A stretch of 64,000 nucleotides of DNA from Epiperipatus broadwayi (GCA_028023455.1 JAQFVV010006312.1:3486835-3550834); one strand, 5' to 3'. Counted from the first letter of the stretch, positions 34,929-47,629 are shown. Notes: a model not told the origin generated them from the letters alone. Program-made: numbers and translations.

Positions 34929-37900
34929 TGTGGACATCTGAATGGGCACAAGTGTTTAAGATACCTTGTATCTTAAATAAATGGTTATATTTTATTTTAA
35001 AAAAATGAAATAGCCTTAGAATTTTAAATTTTTTTTTGCTGGAGATTGCTTAAAGCTTAAATATGGATTGCTTATGCAGTTTATTGACCACTTTATTGGT
35101 ATCCATTATTAGTAGTATTATTGTGGTTAATGAGGTATTTAATGTAAGGAAGGGGGGTTGTTTATTAATGGAATTGATACATCTTGTTGGAAAGGTGCTA
35201 AGTTATTCTGTGTTAGTATAATATTATTTGAATGGTTTCAAATATCCTTTATTTGTTAATTCTTATCCTTTTGTCAACAGTTAATAGCAGTTTCAATTAT
35301 ATCTAGTTAAGATAGTTCAATATTTAAGTTGTAGTACATGTGTATGCATGTATAACTCTGCATTATGTTTCGTTTCCTTTTCATCTTTAATAACAGCAAA
35401 CAATAGTACATTGACAATAAAAACATTTAAATAAGAGTAATTATCTTAAATAATTTAACAAATATATATTTCTTTCCAATGATTAATAGATAGTTAGATC
35501 AATGAATTATTTTATAAATTGAATAAATTATTAATCATTTTTATTTGATGGTTAATTAATATTCATTTTTCTTTCAAGTTTGTAAAAGCTATTTATTTTA
35601 TTATTTGTATTTTTTTTCCTGTCTTCATTTAGTTTTAAAAATCAAAATGATTTTTTTTTTAAAAAGATTTGTTTTTGCATATGTAATTAGTTAGCAAGAT
35701 GCGTAGGAGTAACCTAAAAAGACAAATGAACTTTGCTACAGAGAGGTTTTTTTTTTTTAACAAAGATCTCCAGTAGAAAATTGGCTCTTTATAATGTAAT
35801 TGTAGACAGTAAACAGTGGTTCATGTATTGTAAAAATTAAAGCCAGTTACTGAAGTCAAGTTGACTTTGAAAAGACTTTAGAGTAAAAACTTCCAAAGGA
35901 GCTTCAGAACTTTACTATGGAAAAAATTAATTAAAAATGCAATTCTAAGGTTTTAAAAAAGGTACGTCGGTTTGATTAACTCTCTTCGATTTAAACATTT
36001 CTGAATTAATCCCTTTATAACTATTACTCTTTTAAAAATGTATGTTAATAATGTCCAGTCTATATTATTTCATTTAATTGCCATTTTAAATAAGAATGGT
36101 TTACATAAATATTATTGTTGTATCATTAAGCAACGTATTTTTTATATATATGGAAAATGCATGCAGAACTATTCTATAGAATATATTTTAATTTCTCACT
36201 ATTTTTCATGTAGTGTTCTTTGTGAAGATTATACATAGACTTAAGGATATGTCTATTTTGATAGATCATACTATGTTTAAGTTCATCATAAGGAGATAAC
36301 AGTATTCATTTATTTGATATTTCTGGAGCTAATACGTATTTTTAAATTAAGGAAATAAAATGTAAGCTACTTCTGTTTAAATTGAATAGAAGGACAGAAA
36401 TGCGGGTAATTTTTGTTCTCTTCAATAAGGACGGAATATAAAACAAAGCATTATTAATTATGGAATTACTAAGGACAATTTAAAGTGTTAAATGCTATTC
36501 AGAAAATACTAAGGATAATTGCCTATTTAGTCCAGAACTGCACGGAGAATGTCTTATATTTTCAGTATAATAAAGGAGAAATTCACTGCTCATGTATGAT
36601 TTGGTACCTCAAATGGATATGCTATGAACATTTAAAGGTGCTGGGCATATTTAAGTTATGCTTATATTTTTTTAAGTTATACTGCAGAAGTATGTTTTAG
36701 TTTAAATTCAGTTTGGAATGTGTCCCATATTATTTCATCAACCTGGAACAAGCTTTGCAAGTGGACTTTTATTTTAAGTTATAAAACTAATAACCTTTGT
36801 GTCTTTATTTTTTTTTTATTGCTTGTCATAATTAATGTATATGATAGGTAGATAGGTTTTATTTATTATTATGTTATTTATAATTTGGGTATGTTGACCA
36901 TCAAGAACGTTTCTGAAGCGTATTTAAATGAGGAGTAAGCCGGTAAAAATTGATTGTGTTTAAATAGGTCTTATTGTTTCTTTATGAAGGTGAAAGAAAT
37001 ATTTTTTTAAATATATTATTAGAAAGGTTTACATTTATTTTGTATACTTTATTATCTCAAAGTGAAAATTTTGTTCTTTGTTTAAATCAACGAACTTATA
37101 ATAGAAGTAGTTTGTTAGATATGAAAAAGTTCGTTCGTAATAACCGTTACATTTTAAAAAATAACCTAAAGTTTATTAAATTAAAAGTTATGCCTTAATG
37201 CAATATTTAATAATCATGTTACCTGCTTAGTGTGTAATTTAGAGTTAATATTATATATACTTATGATTCGCAGGTGTGTGTTTGTCTTGCACAATTATAA
37301 TATTTGTTTGATAAAGTATAGTTTGTGAATAAATTTATGCATAAATTTTGTACATTGTCATATTCTACTGAGTTGAATGGATTGGTATATTATCTGTATG
37401 TATTTATCTGCCAGCATGTATTTATAATGTTCGATATTTAGAGAAGCTATGAGAATAGAAAGAAATCTTTGCGTTATAATGTCTGTAGGAATAAAAGATC
37501 TTGCTTATTTAGTATATGTTAATAATTTTCCATGAGTAGAGCCTAGTTTATTTTATATGCCTATGATTAATGATATTTTTGAAGTGATGTTCTTAGGGCC
37601 CTGGTGAAGAGGAATTGAATCCCCACCAATAATGTATTTAGAAGTAGATGAGTTATTGTTGAAGTATGATTAAATGATGCTTAGGAAGTTATGTGACGTT
37701 TTTCTTGGATTCTTGGTGTTGAGTAAATGTTCTCCACCAAAGGTATATTTAGAATCAGATGAATTATTGTAGAAGTGTTCAGTAAATGTTTATCTGCTCC
37801 TCATGTAGATTACATTCCCCTTATAAGGTATAGTATATATAATCATAAAAATATAGCTTTGTGTTAATTAATATGTGGCTAGATAAATTGTTAGATTAAC

Positions 37901-39468
37901 TCTTGGTGTAATATTAGTGTCATATTTTATTGATGAATTACGACATTGTTCGAAATAAAATAATTGTATGATATTTTCTTAATGAATGGAGAGTTTATAG
38001 AAAAGATTGTTTTATATTATTGCTGCTTGAACGTGTACACACACATGTAATATAAATAATATCGCGTATATAAAGTATAGAATTATTGAAATTAAAATGA
38101 GGAATAAATGTTTCTTTGAAATACATTATATTCATTTAATAGAAGCATAAAGTATTAAAATTAAAACAGGAAATAAATATTTTAAAATACAGTATACTTA
38201 TTTAAATAAAAGTTATCAATCATCAAATCATCAGAATAAACACGATTTTGTTGCTATAAATGAAAGGTATACGTAATTGAAAGTGATTATTAGTCAATTA
38301 GAGAAAGTTGCTTTGCTGAAAGCCAAATATAAGTAATTTGATTTATTAGTTAATCAAGAGTAATATCCTCTCAAAGATATTTTTATTTTTTTTGTTCTAA
38401 TAATATAACATGTTATTTATTTATTGTCATACAGATGAAAGATGTAGGCAAAGTATGTGTTCAAAGTCAGGATATTTAAGTTTTGTTATTAATTTGTTTT
38501 GATAGTATGGACAATCCAAAACTGATATTCTAAGTTTATTTAATAATTAAAATCTATAAAACAAATAGTCCATTTGTAAATATCATGTTAACCAAGTTTA
38601 TTTTATTTGTTATAATAAATGTTTTGTTAATTATTTAAAATCTTAAGAACTGTGTCTTGAGTTATTGTTGTGTACATTCGTATTTTCATTTCCACAACTC
38701 CACATTTCATAAATCTATTATAAAACAGATATATTAATTTAGTTACAATATTACATTTGCTAGTGTCTGGCAATATTGAATTTCTTAATCCAAACATTAT
38801 AGAGAGTATTTGCCTCTTGATAAACGTATTAGAAAGGTTGCCAGGTCAGTATATTTGTGAGATGATGATATGAAATTAAAATACCCTATCTCTGTCATTA
38901 TCTTATTATTGAAACACATTAAAATATTTAGTCAATTTGTTTCATTATATTTTATCATACTTTATAATTATAACTTATGGGCCAATGTAGTTTATTTAAT
39001 TCAACTGTGTTTATTAAATTCCTTGAGATCTTATTGCTTATTTTTTGATTGGCATTAAAGTAGATGTTTAGATTATAATATGCCACATCATAGAATTGCT
39101 AAGAGTATAATTATAGCAAGCTGATATATGTTATACTTGGATGAGGGAAGAAATTAGGTTTAAAGTATATTTTAATAGACTGTACTAAGTAAACATTATG
39201 ATTCTTTATCATACAATTAATTAACAAAGTAATTTACATTATATTGAATGTTTTATAATATTTCTTCTTTTATTCATTTATTATCATATATCTTATAAAC
39301 TGCCTATAGCCTCCCACTGAGCTGAGCTGAACATAAACTTAAATATAGAGTCTCAGTAATAATTTTATATTATATCTTTTGTTATATTGTTCTATTCATT
39401 AATAGAACTGGCGCCTGGGCATTTTGCTCATTTAATGTATATGAGCGGTGTTGGGAGTGTAGGTTATA
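34929..39468 (+). repeat. Giant 3' LTR (4.54 kb)
   Basis: Starts TGTGGACATCTGAATGGG and ends GTAGGTTATA at an (AT)n tract. It is a close match to 27048-32046 without the LINE insertion, and retains CTGGCGCCTGGGC near 39410. Frames at 36038-36238, 36485-36700, 36974-37198 and 38870-39058 are short, without recognisable domains, and not all intact in the other copies. Confidence 0.88.
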
Positions 39469-39484
39469 ATATATATATATATAT
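39469..39484. repeat. Short (AT)n tract shared by two elements
   Basis: A short AT run separates the end of the giant 3' LTR from the hairpin start of the next LTR-like block. Confidence 0.9.
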
Positions 39485-42400
39485 TGAAACGGAAATCTCC
39501 AGTCCCTTTCCGTTTCACCATCAAACCTAATGACACTCTCATCTGTGCTAAGTTCGAACCTATTTAAATGTTAATAAATTTAAAATTAGTTCATGTCTGT
39601 CTAAACAGCATTATATATTTACGTGCGAACCGACGCTATAATTAGATAGGATTAGTAAAATTATAGCGTGCTAAAATTATTTAATATTTCTAAAAATGTT
39701 TATTATATTATTTAAGTTAAGAGTAAATTATTAATTTTGTTGTTTAATATTGTAATTTCGTATGTGGATATATAATCTGTGCTATATAGAAGAAAGACAT
39801 GATTTAAAATATGTAAAAGCCGTTATCTAAAAATACTATTAAATGTTTCTTTAAAATTGTTAAAAGATTTCTTGTTTTAAATATATTTCAGAGAAAAGTT
39901 TCTCGAAAATATATTTAAAAGCTATATCAAAATATGTTTGCAAATTATTTTAATAAATATGTTAAAAATGTTTTAGTTTTAAAAATGTTAAAAGGTTGTT
40001 GTTAAATAGAAAGAGTTTCTATGTAAGATTAAAAATAAAAGCTGGTCAAGTAATTAAAAGATTTTTGATTGTAAACAAGTGTCATTAACGACCACACCTG
40101 GAATTCGTAGAAAGTAAAACTAGTTCAAAATTTACTAATTAAAATCCCCTTAGATAAGATTAAGTTATTTTAAAATCTAAATTGGACAATTGTTTGCAAC
40201 GAAAAATCTTAATTATAATAATAGCTTATGGAATGTTTCTAACATAAGTTATCTAAGATCTGAATTATAAATTGAAAAACACTTAATTAAATTCCTGAGT
40301 TTAGTGAGTCTTGAGGCGGGAGATTCCGATAAGGAAAACATATAAATACTCTGTATTTTTTTAACAAAGACAGCCATATTGTTAGTGAGAGTTGTAGCCA
40401 GTCTTCACAATTGTTAAAGTTTAACATGTCCGGCTAAAAGCGGGCATCTTGTTCCGCGGGAGAACGGGGTTTCTCTCGTCGAAATGCCTAAACCACCATC
40501 ATGCCGACAGAAGAGACGAGCCTAACATAAGGAGAAAGATGATGCCACCCAGTCAAACTAAACCAAACCAACAGCCAAGAACTTGCAGATAAATCATACC
40601 GGTACCGTTTTATTTTTCAAACCGCAGAGCTCTGTGTAATTCTGTGTAATTCTGTGTAATTCTTTCTGTAAATATATCTATATAAGTTAGCTAACTTTCT
40701 TTTTAAAATAATGATAAAGCTAAAATGTAATCAAAATTTAAATCCATTTAATATTTTAAATATGTCAATTGCTATCCGAAATTTCATGTTGTTAAAGTTT
40801 AAATAATCTGAGTAATTTATATTTTCCTTTTATTCAAAGTAAATTATTTAGTTTAAAGTTATATCACTGCGGTTGTGTCTATATTTCTTTGCTTATTTTA
40901 TTTTAAATGCTTGTTATATTTTATATGCCAAAATTTCGAAACAGTGAGCACTTAATTTCATGTATGTTTTAAGAAGATATTATTTGAAAATCTTCGCGTA
41001 ATTTATTTATAGCATCAACTTTCTGCGCTGTTTCGAAATCCTATTTTTTATTATTATTTAAATGATTTAATATGCGAAATGTGGCTCTTTTGATCAACCA
41101 GTTAAAAACTTAACCTTATAGTTTTATTTAGAATTAAATTTAGCCTTGATCATATTTATAAGTATATTTGACATTTAAATTCTTAAGTCCATAGAAATAT
41201 ACTTTCCTTCCTTAAATATTTATTATCTATAAGTAACTTAATAGATCGAACATGTCAAAGTACAGATGTAGTAATATCCCCTTTTGTAGCATAGATGTTT
41301 ATTACCAGGCTACACAAGAGTTGGTCCCAATTTGATAGAGCTAATATGCTATTAACTCGTATTTCATAGTATGAAATATACTATTCTTTGCTTGGCGGAT
41401 GTGATATTATTTTATAAAAATATTCTCGTTTTGCTGCTATACGTAATATACATATCTCAAGATGGAGCCACGGCGTTGCCAGCACATCTTCTCCTATAGG
41501 GTAGAGCAGTAGCGAAGCCTCAGCCAAGGCCAGGTTAGCACGTAAGTCCCCCACCATTCCTGAACACAAATGTTCCTTTTCACGCAGCATTGCGATCGGT
41601 TACAGGGTACCGGCGTTTGTCGCAAGAACCCTGAAGTTATTTCATCCATCCGCAGAGCGACTTTTCCTATTATTGTTTACCTGTGCCATAGCGCATTGGT
41701 AAAATCTTATGCAGCCAACTCTCCCACTTTTATATAACGCTTTCAGCATTCTGAAATTTTCTCTCGAAAGCCATGTTCGATCGATCATTACCTGAGCTGG
41801 TTTATGCGCTCATTATTAAATTATATTGGGTATTTTAGTAAATAAATTCATGATCAAAGTTTAATATAATTATTTATATACCAGCCACAAATGTAATAGG
41901 ATTTGGCTCATCGAGATTTATAGACATAACGTAGTGATTAATTATGTATTAATTGAAAAGCAACTCATAAGATGGGCACATGTTAAACCCATTTATGAAA
42001 GTTAAATGAAAGTATTTATATAAAGCTATTTTGAATTGTATAAAAATTATTTATGTAAAGCTAGTTGGAATTGTATATAAAAAGAGAATGTGTTCTCTTA
42101 TCCACCCAATGTTTGTACATTCGACGCTGAAATGTGTAAAACTAATCAATTTCATGCCAATTGTAAATAAATATATAATTAATTTAATGTATTTCGTTCT
42201 CTGTTTCGTTATTGATCTAATTCAATCCAATTCTAATTATTATTTAGAGCCTATATATGTGAAAACTATGCCTTAAGTTAAATTAAATTTAGTGATATTT
42301 TAGTCAATTAAGAACCTCTCTTTTAATTATCAGAGTCTCATTGCTTCTCCGTGACCTATGTCGGCCGTGTGGAAAGAGGTATACTACGTGTAATTTCAAG

Positions 42401-42554
42401 GTGGTCATTCGTAGGGTCTTGAGTCTTGGAATCCTGGCTTACGAGTTGAAGTGCGGTCGGACTCGGGATGTCACAGTCCTAGTCTAGTCAGCTTCGGTCT
42501 CTTTTGCTTGGATTCTGAATTCTGTTACGCGAATGTACAAACTTGACTGTTACA
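39485..42554 (+). repeat. LTR-like block Y, 3.07 kb, hairpin at its 5' end
   Basis: Bounded by (AT)n on both sides, starts TGAAACGG and ends CTGTTACA. The first 33 bases form a hairpin (GAAACGGAAA and TTTCCGTTTC). A TATAAATA box (40341) precedes a less AT-rich stretch (40370-40610), as expected for U3-R, and 10-base units TCTGTGTAAT repeat three times (40631-40660). 41470-41810 and 42330-42550 are also less AT-rich. There is no gag or pol. A solo LTR is the best reading; an unrelated non-coding element is possible. The 69-codon minus-strand frame at 41381-41590 is not supported. Confidence 0.55.
40341..40348 (+). promoter_or_regulatory. TATA-like box in block Y
   Basis: TATAAATA about 30 bases upstream of a less AT-rich segment that starts AACAAAGACAGCC. 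Supports an LTR promoter by position only. Confidence 0.4.
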
Positions 42555-42574
42555 ATATATATATATATATATAA
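42555..42574. repeat. (AT)n tract
   Basis: AT run directly after the TTACA end of block Y. Confidence 0.9.
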
Positions 42575-42623
42575 TATAATCCGATGTCTGTGTTTGTTGA
42601 AATCAATATACATAATCTTATAG

Positions 42624-43012
42624 TTGAATATTTATAAATACAGTCATTAGATATATGTAAAGTATAACTAAGAATTTTATCCACTTAGGAGCACTTTTGA
42701 CTGTCCTTATAGTCTTTGCCAACTAACATTTTGAAAGGCTAACCTTCCCACAATTCCATGATCTTAACGTTTCCTGCATCTCTGTTAATTAAGTCTTGCT
42801 AGTATTTGCATATTAACATAGCTTCCAAATACAAACAGAATTTAATTAACAGACAGGCAGCAAATGTTAGGAGCAAAGAATTGTTGGAAGGTTAGCCTTT
42901 CACAGTATTAGTTGACAAAGACTATGAGGATACTTGAAAAAGTGCTCCTAAGTGGATAACATTTTTAAAGTTATACTTTACATATATCTAATTACTGTAT
43001 TTATAAATATTC

Positions 43013-43014
<2 letters not shown>
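42624..43014. mobile_element. 391-bp foldback (palindromic) element
   Basis: The left half (TTGAATATTTATAAATACAG onward) pairs with the right half almost to the centre, near 42810. Both arms contain CCACTTAGGAGCACTTTT and AAAGGCTAACCTTCC; inner parts also pair (TGTTAATTAA with TTAATTAACA). Arms differ at scattered bases, so it is not a simple assembly fold. The right end abuts a 46-base (AT)n tract. A fully palindromic MITE or foldback element is likely. Confidence 0.8.

Positions 43015-43060
<46 letters not shown>
43015..43060. repeat. (AT)n microsatellite
   Basis: About 46 bases of AT repeat directly at the foldback end. Confidence 0.95.
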
Positions 43061-43066
<6 letters not shown>

Positions 43067-44603
43067 GAATATGACACATGTAACCATAGGACACTTAAAA
43101 AATTGAATAATTTGTTTATTAAGAATATAATGATTTACATAAACAAAAATTTCATTAAGGTCATCATTATGACTTGAAAAAAAAGTGTTCCTTAAAATAA
43201 TTTTGATATTAAAGTATACAAAATAGCCAAAATTATTATATTGTGATATATTTTGTTTTTACTATTTTTTGTAGTTAATATGTTTTGATTATTGACATGT
43301 GATATGTCAAAAGCTGTGTAAATAAACTTTTACAATGTTAAATAACTGCCTTATCAAAATATCTTTAAAAACTTTTCACATATCTGAAGGTTATGTTTGA
43401 GAAAGGTAATTTGATTGTTAGATTTATTCTGGCATTTGGGTTAATTAACTCACTTTTAGTAGGCCAATGGTTAGTAAATTATCTACAGGTGTTGAATAAA
43501 TTTTAAAATTATCTTAAATTCAAATTACAACCCAATGGCAACAAAGGTAGGTTCTAATTGTTTTGCAATTTATTAAATATAAATAGTAAGATTTAAATTT
43601 TTTATACAACATGCACAATTGATTCTTTAACATAATTACAGAGCAAGTGATACAATTCTATTTTTAATATGCTGTATTGTTTTATTGTCCTACTATAAGA
43701 TAATCATTGAAAATATTATTATTTAATTATTTTATAATATATAATACTGAAAATGTATTTGAAATTTATTTCATCATATTTTTATAATGTTAAAATTAGA
43801 TTAGCTGAAAGAACTGAATTCAAATATGGTTATTGTAATAATTAACATAGGCCAATTTTAAGTAGATTCAAATTCATATTACATAATCTCTTGAGATATT
43901 AATTATATATTTTATTTTAATTTTTTTAATTAATAATTATTATACTTGATAGAGTATCAATTAAAATGTAAATTAAATGGAATTTTCTTCAGAATGCTAG
44001 CACTTGAAAAAAAGTGTTAATTTAATAATGTTATGAACTTTGGAAAAAAATAGTGCATACAAGATATGTTTATGAAATATATAATAATGTGAATGAAAAT
44101 CAATATAATTAATAAATAAAAACACAAATCTCATTAAGAAAAGATATGTTAAATTATAAATATATGTTTGATTGTAAGTGATTGGGAATGAGAAATTTGT
44201 TATTCATTTCAGTGCCAGCCATGAGGTTTCCTATATGAGTGAGAAATTTTTAAAAATTTAAAAGTTTTTTTTTTAAAAAAAAAATCAAATTTAGGCAATT
44301 AAAGTGTTATGCAAATTAATCAATTTGAATTTTAAAAAAATAGAATAACCATAAAAAGTAAAACTAATAAAAAAATCTAATTTTCCTTATTGCATTCATT
44401 CAGTGCACTTTATTAGAATAATACCTGATCCCTAGATTGCTTAAAAAGTAGAAGAAAAAATAGTATCTGTTAATTTAACTTGAAAATCTGAAAAACTTGA
44501 CATGCTACTTCTAATAAATCTGGTCACAGATAAAAAAAAAACAACGATTATTTCAAATTGTAAAACTAACAATTGCTAATATATATTACAAATAAAAATT
44601 ACA
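43061..44603. other. AT-rich gene-free interval
   Basis: No coding or structured repeat recognised; only low-complexity A/T text with homopolymer runs near 44260-44285. Confidence 0.6.
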
Positions 44604-45118
44604 AGTAAAAATTGTAAAGCTTCTTACATAGGTATAAGTAATCGTTGCATCAGTGTTAGGAGAGGTGAGCATGCTAATGCAGTTAAACAACACTCATCAT
44701 CATCAGCACTCTCACTCCATACTATAGATTTAGGTCATACAATTGATTTTTCTAGTACCTGGATCATATCCAGATGTGATAATTTCTACCAGTGCAAAAT
44801 TAGAGAAACCATTGAGATACTTAAAAGGCCAGATTGTATCAATAAGCAAGATGATACATGCAAACTTCTTCCTATTTGGAAATATTTTTTTTAAAAAACA
44901 TTCTTAAATTTAACATTTTTGCTATTTGTGGAACTTTAATGTTTATTCAAATCAGTGATTGTAGTGCCTTTACAACTGTCTTTCTACCTTTTATCACCCA
45001 GTGATGACTTGTGAGACCAAGTCAAAACATTGGAATATCAATAATTACAATTTTTTAACATGGATGAATGCACAAAGTATGTCTTTTATATATGCAACCC
45101 GTAAAAATCTTCGTTTCA
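44604..45118 (+). mobile_element. Penelope-like element, 3' end with GIY-YIG fragment
   Basis: The plus strand encodes SKNCKASYIGISNRC, SVRRGEHANAVKQHSSSSALS, HTIDLGHTIDFSST and RETIEILKRPDCINK. This is the C-terminal GIY-YIG-type endonuclease of PLEs (the YIG and the Arg of SVRR are visible; the first GIY strand is lost at the left edge). The frame stops at about 44893. The 3' tail carries a hammerhead-like motif (44999-45037) and ends AACCCGTAAAAATCTTCG, TTTCA at an (AT)n tract. The same tail occurs at 60402-60460 (minus strand). It is a 5'-truncated dead copy. Confidence 0.82.
44999..45037 (+). ncRNA. Hammerhead-ribozyme-like motif in PLE tail
   Basis: CAGTGATGACTTG, loop TGAGAC, CAAGTC then AAAAC: a TGATGA box, a 6-bp stem (GACTTG with CAAGTC) and an A-rich box that reads TGAAA or GGAAA in the two copies at 60.5 and 61.4 kb. 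PLEs are known to carry hammerhead motifs in their terminal repeats. Here the core deviates (AAAA instead of GAAA; TGGATGG in other copies), so it is probably inactive. Confidence 0.4.
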
Positions 45119-45134
45119 ATATATATATATATAT
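45119..45134. repeat. Short (AT)n tract between PLE and block Z
   Basis: Sixteen bases of AT repeat form the shared border of the PLE 3' end and the next LTR-like block. Confidence 0.9.
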
Positions 45135-47629
45135 TGAAACAGACAGATCGAAGAACCGATCTTCGTTTCATGTGTTTTAGGTACGGTAATTCGAACCACT
45201 ATCTGCCCGCAGTGAGATTTGTCTATTTTCAGTCATAATAAAAAAAATTAGTTATATATTTTATGTTTTGTAAATCAATAGGTAAGATTCCGTATATAAA
45301 TGTCACAAACCATGAGATAATATTCGTGTGTGCGTGGTTTGTGGTTATATCAATTTAATTTAAAGTTTATTGCGGGCGTATTTGTTTGAATTTTAGTTTT
45401 TTTTTTAAAATTGTACAAAGTCGTTTAAAAATACTGATCAAAAGTCACATTCCTTTGATCAGTGTTTTTAATTAAAATCTAAATTACACAAATGTACAGA
45501 GTAATTAAATTGTATTCGAAATTAGATAAGAAATGTAGATTTGTAATTACCGTGTCAATTTAAAAATTGCGTATTAAAGTAAAAGGACAATGGAATGGAT
45601 AATTAATGTTGTATGGTCAAGCTGGATGGCGGGAAGCTAGAGAAAGTAGGAGGAGCTTAAACACAAAACCAGGCGGAAAGGTCAATCGAGGCCATCTTAG
45701 AGAAAAACTTATTCTAACTTTTGACGTGGTTGAGAGAAGTAGTCTTAAGACAGCACTGCAGCTGCTAGAGTAATTCCTAGAACTTTGTTAAGAAGCTCAC
45801 CTGTAAACCGCAATGTGGATGGGCTAAGTGCCAGGAGCTGATCTCTGCCCTGCCAAATTGAATCTTCGTGCCGCTGACTGATCATGTTGTTTGTGCTTCA
45901 TAGTTTCCAACTTCCAATCTCCAAATTGACAATGCCTTGCAAATAACTTTCAATATGCGTGCCTACGTTCGTCGGAAATATCAATCGGAAAAGCCAAGCC
46001 GGATGAAGAAAGAAGAGTAACTGTGTTACACGAACTTTTAACTTTCTCCCGAGATTAATGTTATCAATCAAATAAAGTACATGTAAGTTTTTTTATGTTG
46101 TTTATAATGCTATTGTTTAACCTGTCAGTAAATTTTCTTTTCTTTTAATCCTCTGCTCTAGTCTTTAGAAATAAGTTATAAAAATTGTAATTAAGAGTAA
46201 TAGTTATAAAAATTGTAATTAAGAGTAATAATAATTCAAATGAATGCATTTATATTTTTTTTTGTGTTGCGTATTCCATAAACAAACGATGCCAATAGTA
46301 ATATTTCCCAACTCTGTGTAAAACTAGTGTACGATAATGATCAAGTTATTTTAAAAGTAAATTTCGTTTTCTGAATTAAATATTCTTTTATATTTCGAGT
46401 TGGTAAATGTTAAATCTTTTTTTATTCTAGTTTAAGTTGTCATATAATTGCAATCTAAGGTTCGATGTTAAATATATATATTGTTTTAAAGTGTTATATT
46501 AATGTCATGTATGATATGAGAAATAACTCACTGTATAATTTAATACTATCGCTACCGCCTGTCAACCTGTAGGGTTAAGGGTTTCAGAGTAAATTTAATT
46601 AATTATTGTTCTCGCGGTCAGTTTAATTCCGCTATATTTTATTGGGATAAGGATCTCAGCCTGTGGCGTAGAAATAGACGAATAGATTCCAGGTTTTGTA
46701 TAATTTCTTTTAAAAAAATCCACTTCAAGTACTCGTCCTTGATGTCTGGGGCAATGCCTTCCCTTCGCTGAAGTTAGCGTCTCGCCATTCTACCATTGGG
46801 GATTGAAAGCAGTTTCCTTCCCAGGTAATCTCTTGGATCACCGGGTTCGAAATGATCCCGGCTGGTTGTCGTGTCACGGAGCTACTTGGGGGCATTAAGC
46901 CTTGTCAAGTACAAGCCGCCCGGTATTCCGTTAATGCACCGCAAGTGATTACTGTAGGGATCTTGAATATAGGCAACCACCAGTACATCTATCTTCCATG
47001 CCGTATTTATATAAAACCACTTCCAACTGTCCATCTACATAACGGCTTGAGGCTATCCGACTAAAATAAGTTAATAAAACCCTTTTGATAAATATCTTTT
47101 CAATGCTCAAATACTCTGATTCTCTTAGCCATCCGTCAATCATTTAACTACACAGCTATTGGCATGAGTTTGTTTACGAGATAAAATGATTGTTAAAGAC
47201 TAGTAGCTAAATACAAGAGGATTCATGGAAGTCTTACCGTACTGTTGAATGTTATATTTATATACTTTCTAATTTCCTTATTAAACACTTTATTTAATCT
47301 AATTTTTGTGTCCTCCACCTTATTACTCTCTAAGTCTAGGTAGTCACTTACTGTCTGTATTGGCAACTTAAATATGTACGTTACATGAATGACCGTTCCA
47401 ATATCTAGAGTATAATAAATATATATATCATTAACTGTAAGAATTAGTCTATGTTCTGAGCTGAGCTAGAAAAGGGATAACCCTGTGCTGTTGTAAAGTC
47501 ATCATCGGTTGGTCATACCGGGGTTTGGGTTTGAATTCAGTTGGCGTTTTGGAATTTATTCTTAAGCGTAGGCTGGGTTTGAACTCGGGTACTGTGTATG
47601 AATAAGCGTGGTGGATTTATACCAGTACA
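45135..47629 (+). repeat. LTR-like block Z, 2.5 kb, hairpin at its 5' end
   Basis: Between (AT)n tracts; starts TGAAACAGAC and ends ACCAGTACA. The first 36 bases form a hairpin whose right arm is CGATCTTCGTTTCA. A less AT-rich stretch at 45600-46060 fits R/leader, followed by a 28-base exact tandem repeat (46174-46201 and 46202-46229). Near the 3' end TGAGCTGAGCTAG (47457) and GTTTGAATTCAGTTGGCG recur in the style of the other LTR ends. There is no coding trace; short frames at 46852-47143 overlap on both strands and are not supported. Same general type as block Y but not an obvious copy of it. Confidence 0.55.
46174..46229. repeat. Exact 28-base tandem duplication
   Basis: The unit AGTTATAAAAATTGTAATTA plus AGAGTAAT occurs twice head to tail without mismatch inside block Z, so the duplication is recent. 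Confidence 0.9.

Larger units (their letters stand above)
27048..39468 (+). mobile_element. LTR element with giant (~4.5 kb) LTRs, non-autonomous
   Basis: Two long direct repeats (27048-32046 and 34929-39468) start TGYGG.CATCTGAATGGGCAC and end GTAGGTTATA. Between them, 2.9 kb holds a PBS-like leader, a coiled-coil gag-like gene, an 18-residue tail like the end of integrase, and a purine tract just before the right repeat. That order, and a third lone copy at 50313-54846, support an LTR reading rather than a segmental duplication. No RT, RNase H or integrase core is present. The element lies between (AT)n tracts. Confidence 0.78.

Noticed and set aside
41381-41590. 69-codon minus-strand frame in block Y
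   Set aside because: A less AT-rich LTR-like segment naturally gives such a frame; no recognised domain and no neighbouring exon.
46730-46880. tRNA-like text on either strand (GGTTCGAAATGATCCC; a minus-strand ATGGTAGAATGGCGAGA)
   Set aside because: Arms do not assemble into a cloverleaf: no proper 7-base anticodon loop and no acceptor stem at the right distance.
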